Part shown: piece after piece, positions 24,009 through 36,525 of the stretch
Layout: each line of letters starts with the position of its first letter
Position numbering within the stretch: position 1 is the stretch's first letter
DNA from: Phoebastria nigripes
Taxonomy: Eukaryota > Chordata > Aves > Procellariiformes > Diomedeidae
DNA length: 64,000 nt
Direction of reading: 5' to 3'
Assembly: GCA_035582835.1 (NCBI GenBank)
Contig: JAYKAV010002920.1
Location: 198,959 to 262,958, forward strand
Translations under genes and position numbers: made by a program
The notes under the pieces: model-generated
What the model saw: only the letters and a program-made list of their open reading frames with translations
Database searches by the model: none
Told to the model about the DNA's origin: nothing

Positions 24009-25072
24009 TCATAGAATCATAGAATCATTAAGGTTCGAAAAGACCTCTAAGATCATCAAGTCCAACCGTCAACCCAACACCACCATGCCCACTAAACCAT
24101 GTCCCTAAGCGCCTCATCTACACGTCTTTTAAATACCTCCAGGGATGGTGNTTGGAAAAGACCTCTAAGATCATCAAGTCCAACCGTCAACCCAACACCA
24201 CCATGCCCACTAAACCATGTCCCTAANCGCCTCATCTACACGTCTTTTAAATACCTCCAGGGATGGTGACTCCACCACTTCCCTGGGCAGCCTGTTCCAA
24301 TGTTTAACCACTCTTTCAGTAAAGAAATTTTTCCCAATGTCCAATCTAAACCTCCCCTGGCGCAACTTGAGGCCATTTCCTCTCATCCTATCACTTGTTA
24401 CTTGGGAGAAGAGACCAACACCCACCTTGCTACAACCTCCTTTCAGGTAGTTGTAGAGCGTGATAAGGTCTCCCCTCAGCCTCCTCTTCTCCAGGTTAAA
24501 CAACCCCAGTTCCCTCAGCTGCTCCTCATAAGACTTGCTCTCCAGACCCTTCACCAGCTTCGTTGCTCTTCTCTGGACACACTCCAGCACCTCAATGTCC
24601 TTCTTGTAGTGAGGGGCCCAAAACAGAACACAGTATTCGAGGTGGGGCCTCACCAGTGCCGAGTACAGGGGCACAATCACTTCCCTAGTCCTGCTGGCCA
24701 CACTATTTCTGATACAGGCCAGGATGCCGTTGGCCACCTTGGCCACCTGGGCACACTGCCGGCTCATATTCAGCCGGCTGTTAACCAGCACCCCCAGGTC
24801 CTTTTCTGACAGGCAGCTTTCCAGCCACTCTTCCCCAAGCCTGTAGCATTGCATGGGGTTGTTGTGGCCGAAGTGCAGGACCCGGCACTTGGCCTTGTTG
24901 AATCTCATACAGTTGGCCTCAGCCAATCGATCCAGCCTGTCCAGGTCCCTCTGCAGAGCNTTCCTACCCTCGAGCAGATCAACACTCCCACCCAACTTGG
25001 TGTCATCTGCAAACTTACTNAGGGAGCACTCAATCCCCTCATCCAGATCATTGATAAAGATATTGAACAGAT
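24009..25072 (-). mobile_element. CR1 LINE, 5'-truncated, with a duplicated 3' UTR
   Basis: Minus-strand CR1. The frame 24995-24210 (261 codons with one N) encodes the last part of ORF2: [60 protein letters not shown] and [19 protein letters not shown]. The CR1 3' terminus at 24009 has repeated TCATAGAA units. The 3' UTR is present twice, 24034-24150 and 24152-24268, with an N exactly between the copies. The frame reads well, so this copy is not very old. Confidence 0.93.
24034..24268 (-). repeat. Near-exact tandem duplication of about 117 bp with an N at the junction
   Basis: Both copies contain GACCTCTAAGATCATCAAGT through TACCTCCAGGGATGGTG and are practically identical except for an N at 24227. 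The copies meet at the N at 24151. Other CR1 copies have this UTR once, so a false duplication at an assembly join is likely. Confidence 0.85.
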
Positions 25073-25440
25073 GCTCTCACATGGGCAGTTATTGAGCACA
25101 CTGTGTCTTAACATGCTGCCTCTGGATGCTTATATTCCCAAAGCTCCTACTGCTTTGAGTTTTTGCTACTTATATCCATATCAGACAGCCTTCCATGCTT
25201 TCTTAGGCTTGCCTTCTTGACTGGGGCCAACAAAACTGTTACTCAGCAGAGGCTCCACAATGCATGCATCCCATGTCTGGTTCTGGGACTCGGCAATGCA
25301 CAAAAGAAAACTGCTATTGAGACCCAGACCTCCCTGCCAAGGCCAATAGCAACAAGGAAGGTCCAAGTCTGCTACACATTACCTCTTAAGAAAAGGGAGG
25401 TCTAAGGCCTGAAAGACTAACACCCATTGGCAAGACTACA

Positions 25441-25800
25441 TTGTGTTACAAGTGGGATGTCCAGCAATGGATGAAGAACCTCCCCATACAGAGGGCCACC
25501 TTTGAAACTCTCTGTGGAGAACTGGCCCTCGATAACCAGCCTGAGACTATCACAATCCATCAGCCTACCTCAATGGAGAAAAAGATTGTCATTCTTCCCT
25601 CTTTAGAGCCTCGCTACCCCAACTCTTGCCAAATACTGGGTAACCAAATTAGTTTCAGAATGCTTCCGACATGCAGGAAGGTGTATGAGATTGCTAAGTC
25701 TATATCAGCTACATCATCTACACATGACTACTATGTAGCAGCAACGCTTGATATCTACTTTGGCATTTATTTTGGCATTAGTAGGACAAAGATGCACTGA
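25441..25800 (+). pseudogene. Possible PIF/Harbinger transposase relic
   Basis: The 119-codon frame resembles the N-terminal helix-turn-helix region of PIF/Harbinger (HARBI1-like) transposases as I know them from reptiles and birds: a Trp then RATFETLCGELA (residues about 18-29), SMEKKIVI (44-51), then NSCQILGNQ and CRKVYEIAKSI (about 60-88). The last 30 residues no longer match, and the catalytic DDE domain is absent. The ATG is not meaningful, since similarity begins upstream of no clear start. It could be a decayed element or a piece of a domesticated copy. This is moderate to weak recognition, not checked by search. Confidence 0.35.
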
Positions 25801-28800
25801 ACAAGTAACTCTTCTTAAACTGGGTGTCCTGAAAGACAGTATCATGGGAAAAGTAAAATGTGAGAGTCAAAAGGCTTAAAGCAACTGAGGTTTCAGAAAG
25901 GCAATTTGGTCATATTGAGACACAGGGCAGGCCAGCCACGCCTGGCAAAAAAACAAAAGAGATGATCCTGGACTGCCAATGTGCTATAGCAAAAGTTGAA
26001 TAAAGTCTATGATACCAAATAATCAATTGGCCAGTGACTCTCTTACATCACCTCACTGATTTATTCATCTTCCTTGTCTACTGGAACTGCAAACTGTCTT
26101 CCCGAGACAATGCTGTATCATGCAACTGTTTCTCCTTTGTGGGAACTTGTAGTGAACAAGCTCCATGTACAGTATATCAAACTATATACTTAATCTGGTA
26201 GAATTCAAGCTATGACAAACTTACAGGTCATTTTACAGTGTTCCTCACAAACACGTTACAGAAAATGGTCTCTGCCTTTTCTTGTCACAATATATATTAC
26301 CCTTCATGCTGACAGAGATAGATAAGTTTGTTCTGCACCATCTTATAGTTCTGTGAAGAATTTAGAAGTGTCTACCTTGCTTTTCCCAACTTCAATTCAC
26401 TAAGACAAGTTGAAACCAGAAGGCTGACAAATCCCAGCACATAGTCAAAAGGGTTTCCTTTGCTACAGAGTAATAGACAAATGTGCAAACCCATTACATT
26501 ACATTCTCCCACAAATATCTTTATCAGAGCTGCTCAGAAACATAATGATAACTTCCGTTGTTCGAATTTAATCAAGTTCTGTAAATGTGAGATTTCTAAA
26601 AGGATAATTAAGCCAAATATCATGAAAAGAACCTTAGCTGTTCTGGATAAATACACAACTGCATATGTGAAATTTTAAATTATTGACTTTTTCAAAAACT
26701 TAAGGAAGGAGGGAGGTTTCACCCTATGAAAAATACTAAAAACAAAACCTAGCAGACCTGTCAAACCTCTCACACTCAGTTTAACACTCAATCTTGTCTC
26801 TGCCATGGTTCCTTCAGTTTGTGTTTTTGCAGATTCACTACTCCAGAGCCCCACGTGTCAGATGTTATATGTCACCCTGATCTGGGATTTGTTGACTACT
26901 GGTCGGGCAAAATGGCTACTGGGCTGGTAGAATGGCAGCAAAGTCAGAAGGACGATCCCACTGCATGGCCCAGAAAAGCCAGGAACATTATCCCGCTACA
27001 TGGCCCTCTAGAGCAGCCACTCTGCACTATCAGCCCTTCCCTGCGGCACCGCCCGCACGCATACCATAGATACTCCAAATGCAGGCATGCATCCCTCCTG
27101 TGATGCTACATGCACAGCAAGGAGCTGGTGCTGCTGTCACTTGCCCCCACTTGCAGGCACACATCCATCATACAAGCAGACATTAATCTGACAAATGAAT
27201 CCTGTGTGTCTGAAGTCCAGTCACTTAAGAGAGATATTTTAGATATTTTAGATGCTGATCTCATAGCAAACAATGCCAAAGGAGTGAGCGCCACTACTAG
27301 TCTCAGGATGAATACTAACTTCCCATCTTCAGGGTTCAGGTCTCCAGTTCAGGTCTCCTTTTCTCATCACAGGGTGGGGCTAGCTATCTTGGGCTTATAG
27401 GCAATATAGCAGGAAAAAGAATGTCTCCTTTCTTACACCAGAAGCAATAGCAAGCTCCCCACCTGCCTTCCCTTGCCTTTGATATATACTGATGTGGTCA
27501 GTGTAATTAATCCTTTGTATAGGTTTGCCGTGAACCTTGTGGCTCCCTTTTACATTAGCATGTATGAATTTTACCAAAAGGACACTATTAAAGAGCAGAA
27601 TAAAATAATGTCAACAAAGTACTGATCACGTGCTATGTTTTATTCATTCATAACAAGATGAAGTAAGTTCTCATAACCAGCAGGGAAAGACCAAAACTCC
27701 ATGGACTGGGTGTCAAGCTATGAAATGTTATGTCAAAGACCTTGCCCATCCTTTGAACTACAAACCGTTACTGTTGTGACCCATTCCTTCAAAATGCGGC
27801 TGAGAAGGTTACATGACTGTAATTAACCCTTGTTCTACAGAACTAAGAAATGTCCCCTTATACCTGTCTGTAATCTTCTTTATGTAGACACTTAAATAAC
27901 CAGTGTATAAAATGCAATCACAAAGCTGGAAATAAAGCTTCAACAGCAATTAAATAGAAATTTAGAGATATAGGGATTAAAAAACATATTAGCTTTTTTT
28001 TTTTGTCATTGCTAAATCAAGCTATATAATTTTATAATAACCATGGATCTGCCAAATAGGCCTACTTCACCAGTATTAAATACAATGGATTATTTGATAT
28101 TAACTGAGTAACATATATAACATCTTTTAAATCTTTAAAATTTAGAAGCCTCTGACAAAATTTTCACTTCTGGAAACATCTTAAGAGATTTCTTCCTAGC
28201 TGATTTTTAACCATCTACCTTAGCAGTACAGCCCTGACCTCTAGTGGATTGAGTGAAACAGTCATTGCAGGCAGGATAACATGCTAATTTGATTTCATAA
28301 ATAATTTCATTTAAAGCTAGAAAACGTAGAAGTTCCAGCAAAGCCATACAATCAGCCAAGGACTAGCTATTTTATTAAACAAATGAAAATTAATTACAGG
28401 CCAACAGCAGTACTGTGTTTGCCTTATGCCAACATCCATCTGATTGATGAGGTGCTTATGACACTCAGCAGATGAATGCTCATTCCCGTTGGGAGCTCTG
28501 TGTTAAGTAAACCCCATTATTAATCTCTTAGCTATCTGCACAGTTTGGTTGACTTATCTTTTTCTGGTTAACTTACCTTTTGCCCAAGAGATATCTATCA
28601 TTGGATTCAGAAAAACAAATAAGTCAGGTTAGGGATAAGTACATTGCAATTTTTTTATAATCTAAGAATACCTAATTGCTGTGAAGTCTTATGAACCCCT
28701 ATTACAATCAGTGAAAAATTAACACATCCATGATACACTCCAGATTTCAAAGACTAAGGATCTTCTACGTTTCCTGTTATTTTTGTCCCACAGTGAAAAT

Positions 28801-31800
28801 TAAATCCAGAGCTCTGAAAAGATTGCTGCAATGATTTTCCAATGAAATACGGGAGGGTTCCATATGAAGACTGCAGAAAATACGCAAGACACAACATTAA
28901 ATTTAGCTGTCTTCATCCAGAAGGCCAAAGAAAGACACAAAGTGATGGGAATGAGGGCTGTCTCTTTCAAATTCCTGACATAGGGTAAATGATGTATGGA
29001 CAGTTTTAACAGGATAGCCATAGTTACTCTGCTTTGCTACTCCCTATATATCCTACAGTCTCCAGCACAGAAGTGCTAATGAAGGCACTCAGTCACATTA
29101 TGTGCCTACATTAATGTAAATAATGTTGTTCTGATTTACCATGAACTAAGCAAAAGGGAATCAGACCAAGCTAGATAGACAGAATGTAACAAAGGCATCG
29201 TTATGGGAATAAAAAATAATAAAAAAATAAAACTAAGATATCTCTTCCAAAGAGTCACAAATGTGCCGCACTTTCACATCATCTGTATATGTTCAAAATG
29301 CAAAGATGCAGATATGTTTTCCAGACTCTGAGTACTGCAAGAGAAGACCAACAAATTTGTTGCTTATGAAGTCTGGAAAACTCAGCCAAAGCAGCTCATC
29401 CAAAAATTAATTATGTAGAAATGGTACATTTCTTTGCTTATTTATTACAGAAGCAGCTCAATAAAAGCTGCATTTTTTAATCTTTGAAGAAGAAAACATC
29501 CTTCTTCTATCATTATTATAGATTAATTAACTCAATATCCACATTAACTTTGTTCACAATAGAAGTACGTATATATATTTTGCCAAATGAAGAATAATTT
29601 GACAAAAATTTCTTGGGATTCCTGAGGCTGTCCTAAATTTTGTTATGTTGAGATTCTTGCATTCAGACATCATTGCCTTAATTACAGGGCCCCATTTTAT
29701 TGTTCCAGTATGGTTTGCCATGGCAACCTCACTGTTTAGTAAAGCCAAGCTGACTGCTATAATCTGTCATGTTGTACCAACTGGTAGTGGACAAATTCTC
29801 TCCCCTGAAATACTCAAAATGTAAGAGATGGTTTAAAGGTAATCCTCCCTTTATATGCTAGCATGCTACAGTCCATTACATAAGCTTGGCATCATAGACT
29901 CATACTTGAATTTTTGACTGTATCTATATTGCCCTAAGTTCTCCTTGAAGTGCCCTCAGTGCCAAACTCAGCATCTCTTCNCAGACTTTGTTCTACAGCA
30001 CAAGTGGACTCAGCCTGATAGTCTATGGGCCTTGCAGTACTTTCCAGCACAACTCCTCAAGCACACCTGCAACCACAGGTTCCCTGGCTTTTGGAAAGAG
30101 AATGACAGCTATCCCAACTCCAACCGCAAGCAAGGGATTGACCTAGCATCATGCTAGAGTCCTGCAACAACATCAATTATTAAAAGCATGCTTTGGCATT
30201 CTCATAACAGTTTCTGTGTAAGCACAGGGCAGGAAAAAAACCAGCCAGAGTGGCGTTTCTATATAAAGTATAACCTGGACTGCATAGCCTCCTCTGGCCC
30301 TAGCTAACCCTGACTGCCTGCCTCCAGATCATCAGGGAGCTGATCTACTCTGACCATTCTCCATCTCCCCAGATCTCACTTCCTTCTCTCTCCCTTTCTC
30401 AAAGAAACAGAAAAAACTGCATCCAAAAATCACTCCTAGTAACCTCAGCCTTTGGCTTACTCTCTGTGGCCCAAGACATTTCAGATTTACCATCGGTCTG
30501 CTATTAAATCTTCTTGCTTTATTTGCTATCCTGAGGAGGATGTTAGCTCCTAGATTCAGTCTCCAATCTCCACATTTCTGTGTACAGAAATCCCAGCAAG
30601 TCTTTACCCATTTCATCTCCTATTGACCAGTTTGTGCTGTGCCCACTAGGAGCTGTCAGGTTCAAGCAAGGAGGAAGCAATGAAGAAGGGATGGTAATTA
30701 GACATTGTGGGCCAGGTTGCCCATCCTGCTCCTCCTTTGTGTCTGTGAGATGCTGGTAGGAGTGAGACAGTCTTTTATGTAGGACTGGGAAGTAAAGTGT
30801 TAGAGGTGCAAATAAGTTCAGGGTAGAGCAAGATGGAGATGTTGAAGAAGTTGAAATGGTCTGTGGAATAGAGGTTGACTCCAGGTGTCCCATACATCTG
30901 CGGTGTGAATGCCCTGTTCATCCTCCTAAGGCTCCATAACGTCCTGCAATGTAGACAAGGTAGTTCAGCTTTAGGTAGCCTCACTGCAACTGCCATCAGA
31001 AGAGAAAATTCAAAATAACACATGGGGTTGGAACTGAGTAGCTTCAACTGTTATATTTTTCTGATAGAAATCATAATAATTTTCAATGATAAATCAAATT
31101 CTTTAGCTGTAAAACTGGAAACCCAACAAAGATGCCTAAATCACTGAGTGTAAGTTGGAACATTCTGAAAATCAAGGCTGTTTTTAAGTCTCTCTGGCTG
31201 AACTTCCCAAAACTGAGGCATGAGAACTCTTGCAGAAAGACTCAGTTTGAGATGACACCTAATTTTAGGTGTCTACATGTGTTAATGCCCCCACAGTCAG
31301 AAGAGCTCATCATCGCAGCCAAGAAGTCCAAGACAGTGACTCGGTTGACCTACCACAGGCTGACTAAAGATAGTGGTGTAGTACCATTTTAGACTCTGTT
31401 AGGTAACCTCTCCACCTGAAGAATACAGATCTCCCTCAAGTTCTGTGTCATATTTGCCAGTCCTGAAAAAGTGTCTAAGATATCCCAGGGGCATCACAAA
31501 AGGAACTAGATACTTATCTTCAAGCAACTGAAGCTTACCCAAGATACCTACTTTAGAGTGAGCTGAAGTGATTTCTAGGCTTTACTGAGTATAACGAACA
31601 TCTATGCTCCTAGCTCACTTATAGTTACTTTATGTGTATTATGTACTGAATCCTACCCCAAGTCACTTCAAAACATTTACGCCACAGTATTTCATGTTTT
31701 CTTGACCTCTACTGCCTGAAAATAAATGAAGGAGTTTCGCTGTAACTTTCTGTGTGTGCTTTCATGAAGGAAAAACAAATNTTCAGACAACAAATTGAAC

Positions 31801-32847
31801 ATAAATTGAATAAGAACATTGTTTATCTCTATTCACCAACTGTAAAATTCTATTTAAACAGTCAAATTAGAAATAATCTGCCTACAGAAGAATGGATGGT
31901 TGTACTTGACAAGGTATATCTGACCTTAAAAATAAATAGAAGCTGTGGGTCTTCAGCATTTATTTAAGTCCTAATTATTTAAGTCCTAAATACGGATGTA
32001 CATACCCAGGGTAGGAAATGTTAGCCACAGGGATTTATAACTGCATACACAGAAAGTCAATGACATAACTGAGTTAGAATTCAGGAGTTCATGGCTCTTT
32101 GCCCTAAGTTTCATTCACATGCCCACAGTCTGTCTGACTTGAACAAAGAGCTTCCTACTCATAGCATGCTGTCATTTCTTTTTTCATCTGTACTCAAATG
32201 AGAGGGACCATACTTGAATCACTGTCTCAGACGGAAAGTATAAATCTGACTCAGATTCATATACCTGCATGCCATTTAATTTTGAAACAGCACAGAAAAA
32301 AGAAAAACAGCTTTGCAATTTTGTATTGGGACAAGTGTATCACTATGACTACAGAACTCTGGTACTCTGTTCCCATGAATGCATCGAACACACTAATCAT
32401 GCAAATCTGTTTATAGACAGATAGATATTACGAATGAAGGTTTGTTATTGTTAAAGAATAATCCAATTCAGATAGATAGATTAACAATGAGGCTGACTTC
32501 TCACCTACACAGAAATGTTTAAAGCTTAAAAAAAAACCCCACAGTCCCATCACAACACTTTCATCTGCCATTTCTGGTTTGTATTTTTATTGTTCTACAC
32601 AGTCAGCAAAGTGAAACATATATATTAAAATTTGGTTCCTGTCTTAAGAAATTTTGAAAGATTTTTTTTTAATCTAATAATAAGTATCACAGATTCAGTT
32701 AGTCTTTGACTGACCTTATTGTAGACAACTGAGCTCACTGTTCCTTGTAACCTATGTGGTTTATAAGCCAGAACATCAAGACGCATAGCAGGCTTCATAG
32801 CAGCTGCCGTTAATCCTTTATGCAAAAGCCATTTGCTCATTGGATAC
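25801..32847. other. Gene-poor stretch with possible regulatory blocks
   Basis: About 7 kb without a recognisable gene. A segment at 27740-27960 carries TATAAAA (27906) and AATAAA (27931) 25 bp apart like an LTR. A segment at 28370-28570 and one at 29600-29760 look like non-repetitive, possibly conserved DNA; the latter holds an RFX-like site. Short frames throughout are chance. Ns are at 29981 and 31792. Confidence 0.35.
29714..29727. promoter_or_regulatory. Candidate RFX (X-box) binding site
   Basis: TTTGCCATGGCAAC has one perfect RFX half-site (GGCAAC) and an opposing half-site with a single mismatch. Such a palindrome is rare by chance, but binding is not shown. Confidence 0.3.
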
Positions 32848-32940
32848 TTCAGGACCTGAAGAGTCCAACCTCCTGTTCAAAGCAAGATCAGCTATGGGGG
32901 CAGACCAGGCTGCTCAGGGTTTTGTCCAGTCAGGACAACA
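32848..32940 (-). mobile_element. Old CR1 3' fragment
   Basis: The block with AGAGTCCAACCTCCTGTTCA and GACCAGGCTGCTCAGGGTTT matches the 3' UTR of older CR1 subfamilies. The terminal octamers are lost. Confidence 0.65.
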
Positions 32941-33779
32941 GGTAGGTAAGAAAGGAAACTGAGAGAGCTTTGGCTCTTGTCCCAAGAAGGTACCTGAGGT
33001 TGCATGTGCAGGAAAGTATCTTTCTGAGTGAATGGATTAATTTTCCTTCAGCCTCAGAAGTGAACAAAAGAGGCATTGCAAATACTTCTGTCATAGTTCA
33101 TCCTCCAATAGAGCTTTGCAGCAGCGTAGCTATTCCCTGTTCCTTCTGTGGGGCTATGAGTATAGGATCAGCTGATTTCAAAGCTTAATTTAGTGAAGAA
33201 ACAATGCTGAGAGAATTAAGAAGTATTGTCAAGTATTGTTCTGTCCGTATTACAGAACAAAACCAATTTTGCTGACCCAAAGCAGAAAAGCCATACCACA
33301 CTACAGCTGAAAGGGATGAGGAAGGGATGAACCTTAAGGGGAAGTCAGTTTAAATATGAGAACTCAAATGCAATGATCAACAAACCTGAATTATCTTTCC
33401 AGATTCAGCTAACGTCAAGTGGAGTTCCACATAAGTGACGGATCTCCACTGCAGAGCCCTTAACGTAATAAAGCAAATTGGCCTGCAGAAGCATGGGGTA
33501 TACAGAGCCTAATCTGTTCGTCTCATCTGTTACACCAGACAAGGTTCTTGACTCAAACAGAAGAAAATCATGTTTCTTACTGAGGTCTAAAAGGGGGATG
33601 CTGCTATCAGGAAAAGGAGCTTGGGAGACTAAGTTCTGGACAGACAACAACTCTTAAGTTGGATGACTAGAGCCTGGGAGCAACTGACAAGATTGTAGAA
33701 GTTGCATTTGCTGGGGCCCATCTACAGAGGACTTCAGAGAACTCAAGGCTGGATTTAGAGACTGCCTTAACATGGACTT
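32941..33779. other. No recognisable feature
   Basis: No gene or repeat seen. An 81-codon minus frame (33650-33405) has no family features. Confidence 0.35.
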
Positions 33780-34060
33780 TTAAGAGTAAATAAGAACCAA
33801 AAGGAAGGAATAAATAGCCTGTTTCCATAGGGAACCAGTAAGGCGCCACAGGAATCTGTGATGGANCTGTGCTGTTCAACACATTCAGAAACCATCTGGG
33901 TAAGTGGGTGAACAACAAGGTGGCAAAATTCTATAATACCAAATTGTTCAGAGTTGTAAAGATCAACTCACATCCAAAAGTGACTAAGCAGTAAAATGGA
34001 AATTCAACATAAATAAAGGTCAGTTTAAACCCAAACTCGCAGAGTCTGAATCTGAAGGAG
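33780..34060 (+). mobile_element. Ancient CR1/L3-like reverse transcriptase relic
   Basis: Plus-strand translation with frameshifts gives VLFNTF (near 33868), then KWVNNKVAKF and a TKLF-like part. This is the segment around the second catalytic motif of an old CR1-type reverse transcriptase in which the FADD box has decayed. A GGAATAAATAGCCTGTTTCC block upstream fits the same family. It is heavily mutated, with an N at 33866. Confidence 0.5.
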
Positions 34061-36445
34061 AATCCTACCCTGCCTTTTCAGAAGTTGAAAGTGCCAAACA
34101 TGAAAGTCTAGAGAGCCTGCATTTATCTCACTAATCTGAACTTATGCCATGTTAGTGTTAAGAGTAGTATAGAAAATGATGGGATCTTGCAGATGTGATA
34201 ATACAGAAAAGTCAATGCTAAAAAGACTTGTGGAAAACGAATGTAGAATGCCTGTTTTCCCCAAGGCCTTCCCTTCATAGTGCAAACACAGCAAAGCAAA
34301 GCTAGAGGCAAACCCAGGCCCACAATATCCATGCATTTGAAATGACCCAGCCTGAAACACTGTATTGGGGCTGTTCTCAGNTAACAGGTTCCTGAGAAAA
34401 GGAGTACAAAAACACATGTATGAAAAAGTTGAGAGCTCAGCTAAAGCACAGAAGGGATGTGGAGAAATGGCTTTAATTATTTATTGTCAGCATTCCTGTT
34501 CTGAAGGAGAAAGCACACTCATTGTTTGGTAGCAAGAACTTTCAATGAAATTTAGTCAGTAAACTGCAAGATGACTCATAGCATAATTTCTTGGACAGCA
34601 TCTATCTTCAAATGCTCTGCATGTGTAGGAGGAATGGTAACCAAAGAGTTTTAAAAGACATCTTTCTAAATGACACACGCTGCANGAAGAAGAAAATGAG
34701 AATATGAACAAATTGAAAGATAGATGGAACGAATTGTAAGGCAGTATTGATGGACTACCAACCCTGAGGACTGATTTTCCAGTTTTCTCACTCGAAAAGT
34801 CAGTAGGTTCCTAGATCAGTTCTGTACCTCCAGCTTTGTTTGAAAACCTGGGTTCAAAATGTTCAGGCTTTTCCTCATGGATTGTAGAGAGCACAGAGAG
34901 CACACAAAGACAACTGGATTAAGCTAATTGAGATCAAGTACATACGACTTGCTATAGGAAATCCGAGTCTAAGATTTCCAGAAGTATGAGTAATTGGGGA
35001 GGGCAGGCTTCATCATGAAGCCCACTGGGGTCATTCAAGTAGGAAAAGACTATACAGGAGTTCATATTTCAAATGATGCTCAGAATTCCTCAGAATGGAA
35101 GAGAGTGGTGAGGATGTTCACCCAGCACGATGAATGGCTAAATGACCAGGAAAGCATGCCCAGTGCTCCAGAGTTAATCACTGAACTCAGAAAAAAAAAA
35201 AAATCTCTAAATTTAAAGCCTCCTGTCCTGAGCAAGTATAATAAATGCCAGAAATGTATTGCAGGATTTGTATTTCCATCACCAATCTTCCCTATCCCAA
35301 AACCATCATCACAAATCCTGCAACCTTTCCAGCAGGATAAGAACATGGATAGAATCTCCCAAGGGTTTCTTGCTACATATTTTTAATAGAATTATGAAGA
35401 AATTAATAGTTTTTATTTACACAGATGCTTTATAACTCTAGGTTACTGCCTAGGACTGAAAAGACATTCTTACCTTGGATACAAGGTATTTTGGGGAGTC
35501 TTCAGGCAGATCATGACTATGCATTACAACACTCNTGAGAGGTTAGATCTCCTCATTCTAGCCTGAACTGAAATGGGAAAAAAAGGCACTCAAAACATGA
35601 GTCCTGGTGGTACAGTCTAATAATATAGCTCAAGAGTCAATCTTTCATTTTCTATAGCCAGACAGTGAATAGTTGAGAGTAAAGCAAGAATCTTTTTCAC
35701 ATAATGATAATCTTTTTATGAGAATGGACAGGAAAATGTGTCATTAGCTATATTAACTAAGCCTTTGGACAGGAGGTCTTATGAAATGTGTAGCTCTCCT
35801 GCAGCTACTCAGGTCACCATTTCTGCACTGTGAATCCCTATGGGACTTTATGGTATTCAGCACATTGGCACAGAGCTGCTCTCAAAGGCAGCACCACACA
35901 AGCCAACTGAAGGCCTGCTCAGATGAGCACTGAGCAGTGACAGAATGTGCAGTTAACTAAGGGTTGGCATCGTGGCCACCAAGCTAGACCATGGCAACAA
36001 GAACATGTTGTTAGTGTGTGGTGGAGATGGTGATGTTGCTGGGCAGAAAGAGGCTGCCTGATTATCCCAAGTAAAATATAACGAAGTTCAAAAACACAGG
36101 AACTTTCTGCACATTGCCACTCTGGTGGTGAGCCAACGCTCCACAACGTTGCTCTAGGCATCAGATTAAGCTGAGATGAAATGAGATNTAATTTATGCCT
36201 GTATTTTGCTATGTTCAACTCTGACTAATCATATTAAAATACAGAAAGTTACAGACTTAAGCAGAAATCAAAAAAATATGATTAATCCTTTCAAAACAAA
36301 GCCTAGCTAACAATTTAGCACTCTCACATTCCCAGTGTTCTTCAGTTACAGAAAAAAGTGACCAAAAATGGCTTTCATAATGACAATTATGTTCTGATAA
36401 CTTTTTTAGTTATTGGGTAATGTGAAGCAGATGGCAGACAGCACA
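34061..36445. other. No recognisable feature
   Basis: No gene seen. A 130-codon plus frame at 34994-35386 has a Lys run from an A-tract and no family features. Ns are at 34381, 34685, 35535 and 36188. Confidence 0.35.
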
Positions 36446-36525
36446 GAACTATAGAAAAATTTAGGTTGAAAGGTAGTCCAACTGCCTGCTCAAAGGTGGG
36501 CTAGCTTCAAAGATGGATCAAATGC
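36446..36525 (-). mobile_element. Probable old CR1 3' fragment
   Basis: ATTTAGGTTGAAAGGTAGTC followed by CCAACTGCCTGCTCAAAG resembles the 3' end of an older CR1 subfamily. Confidence 0.45.

Noticed and set aside
24217..25220. Plus-strand frames of 77-169 codons
   Set aside because: Antisense shadow of CR1 ORF2.
30543..30893. 116-codon minus-strand frame
   Set aside because: Low-complexity Ser/Thr/Pro composition and no family features.
34994..35386. 130-codon plus-strand frame
   Set aside because: No family resemblance, a Lys run from an A-tract, and no splice sites or neighbours to support a gene.
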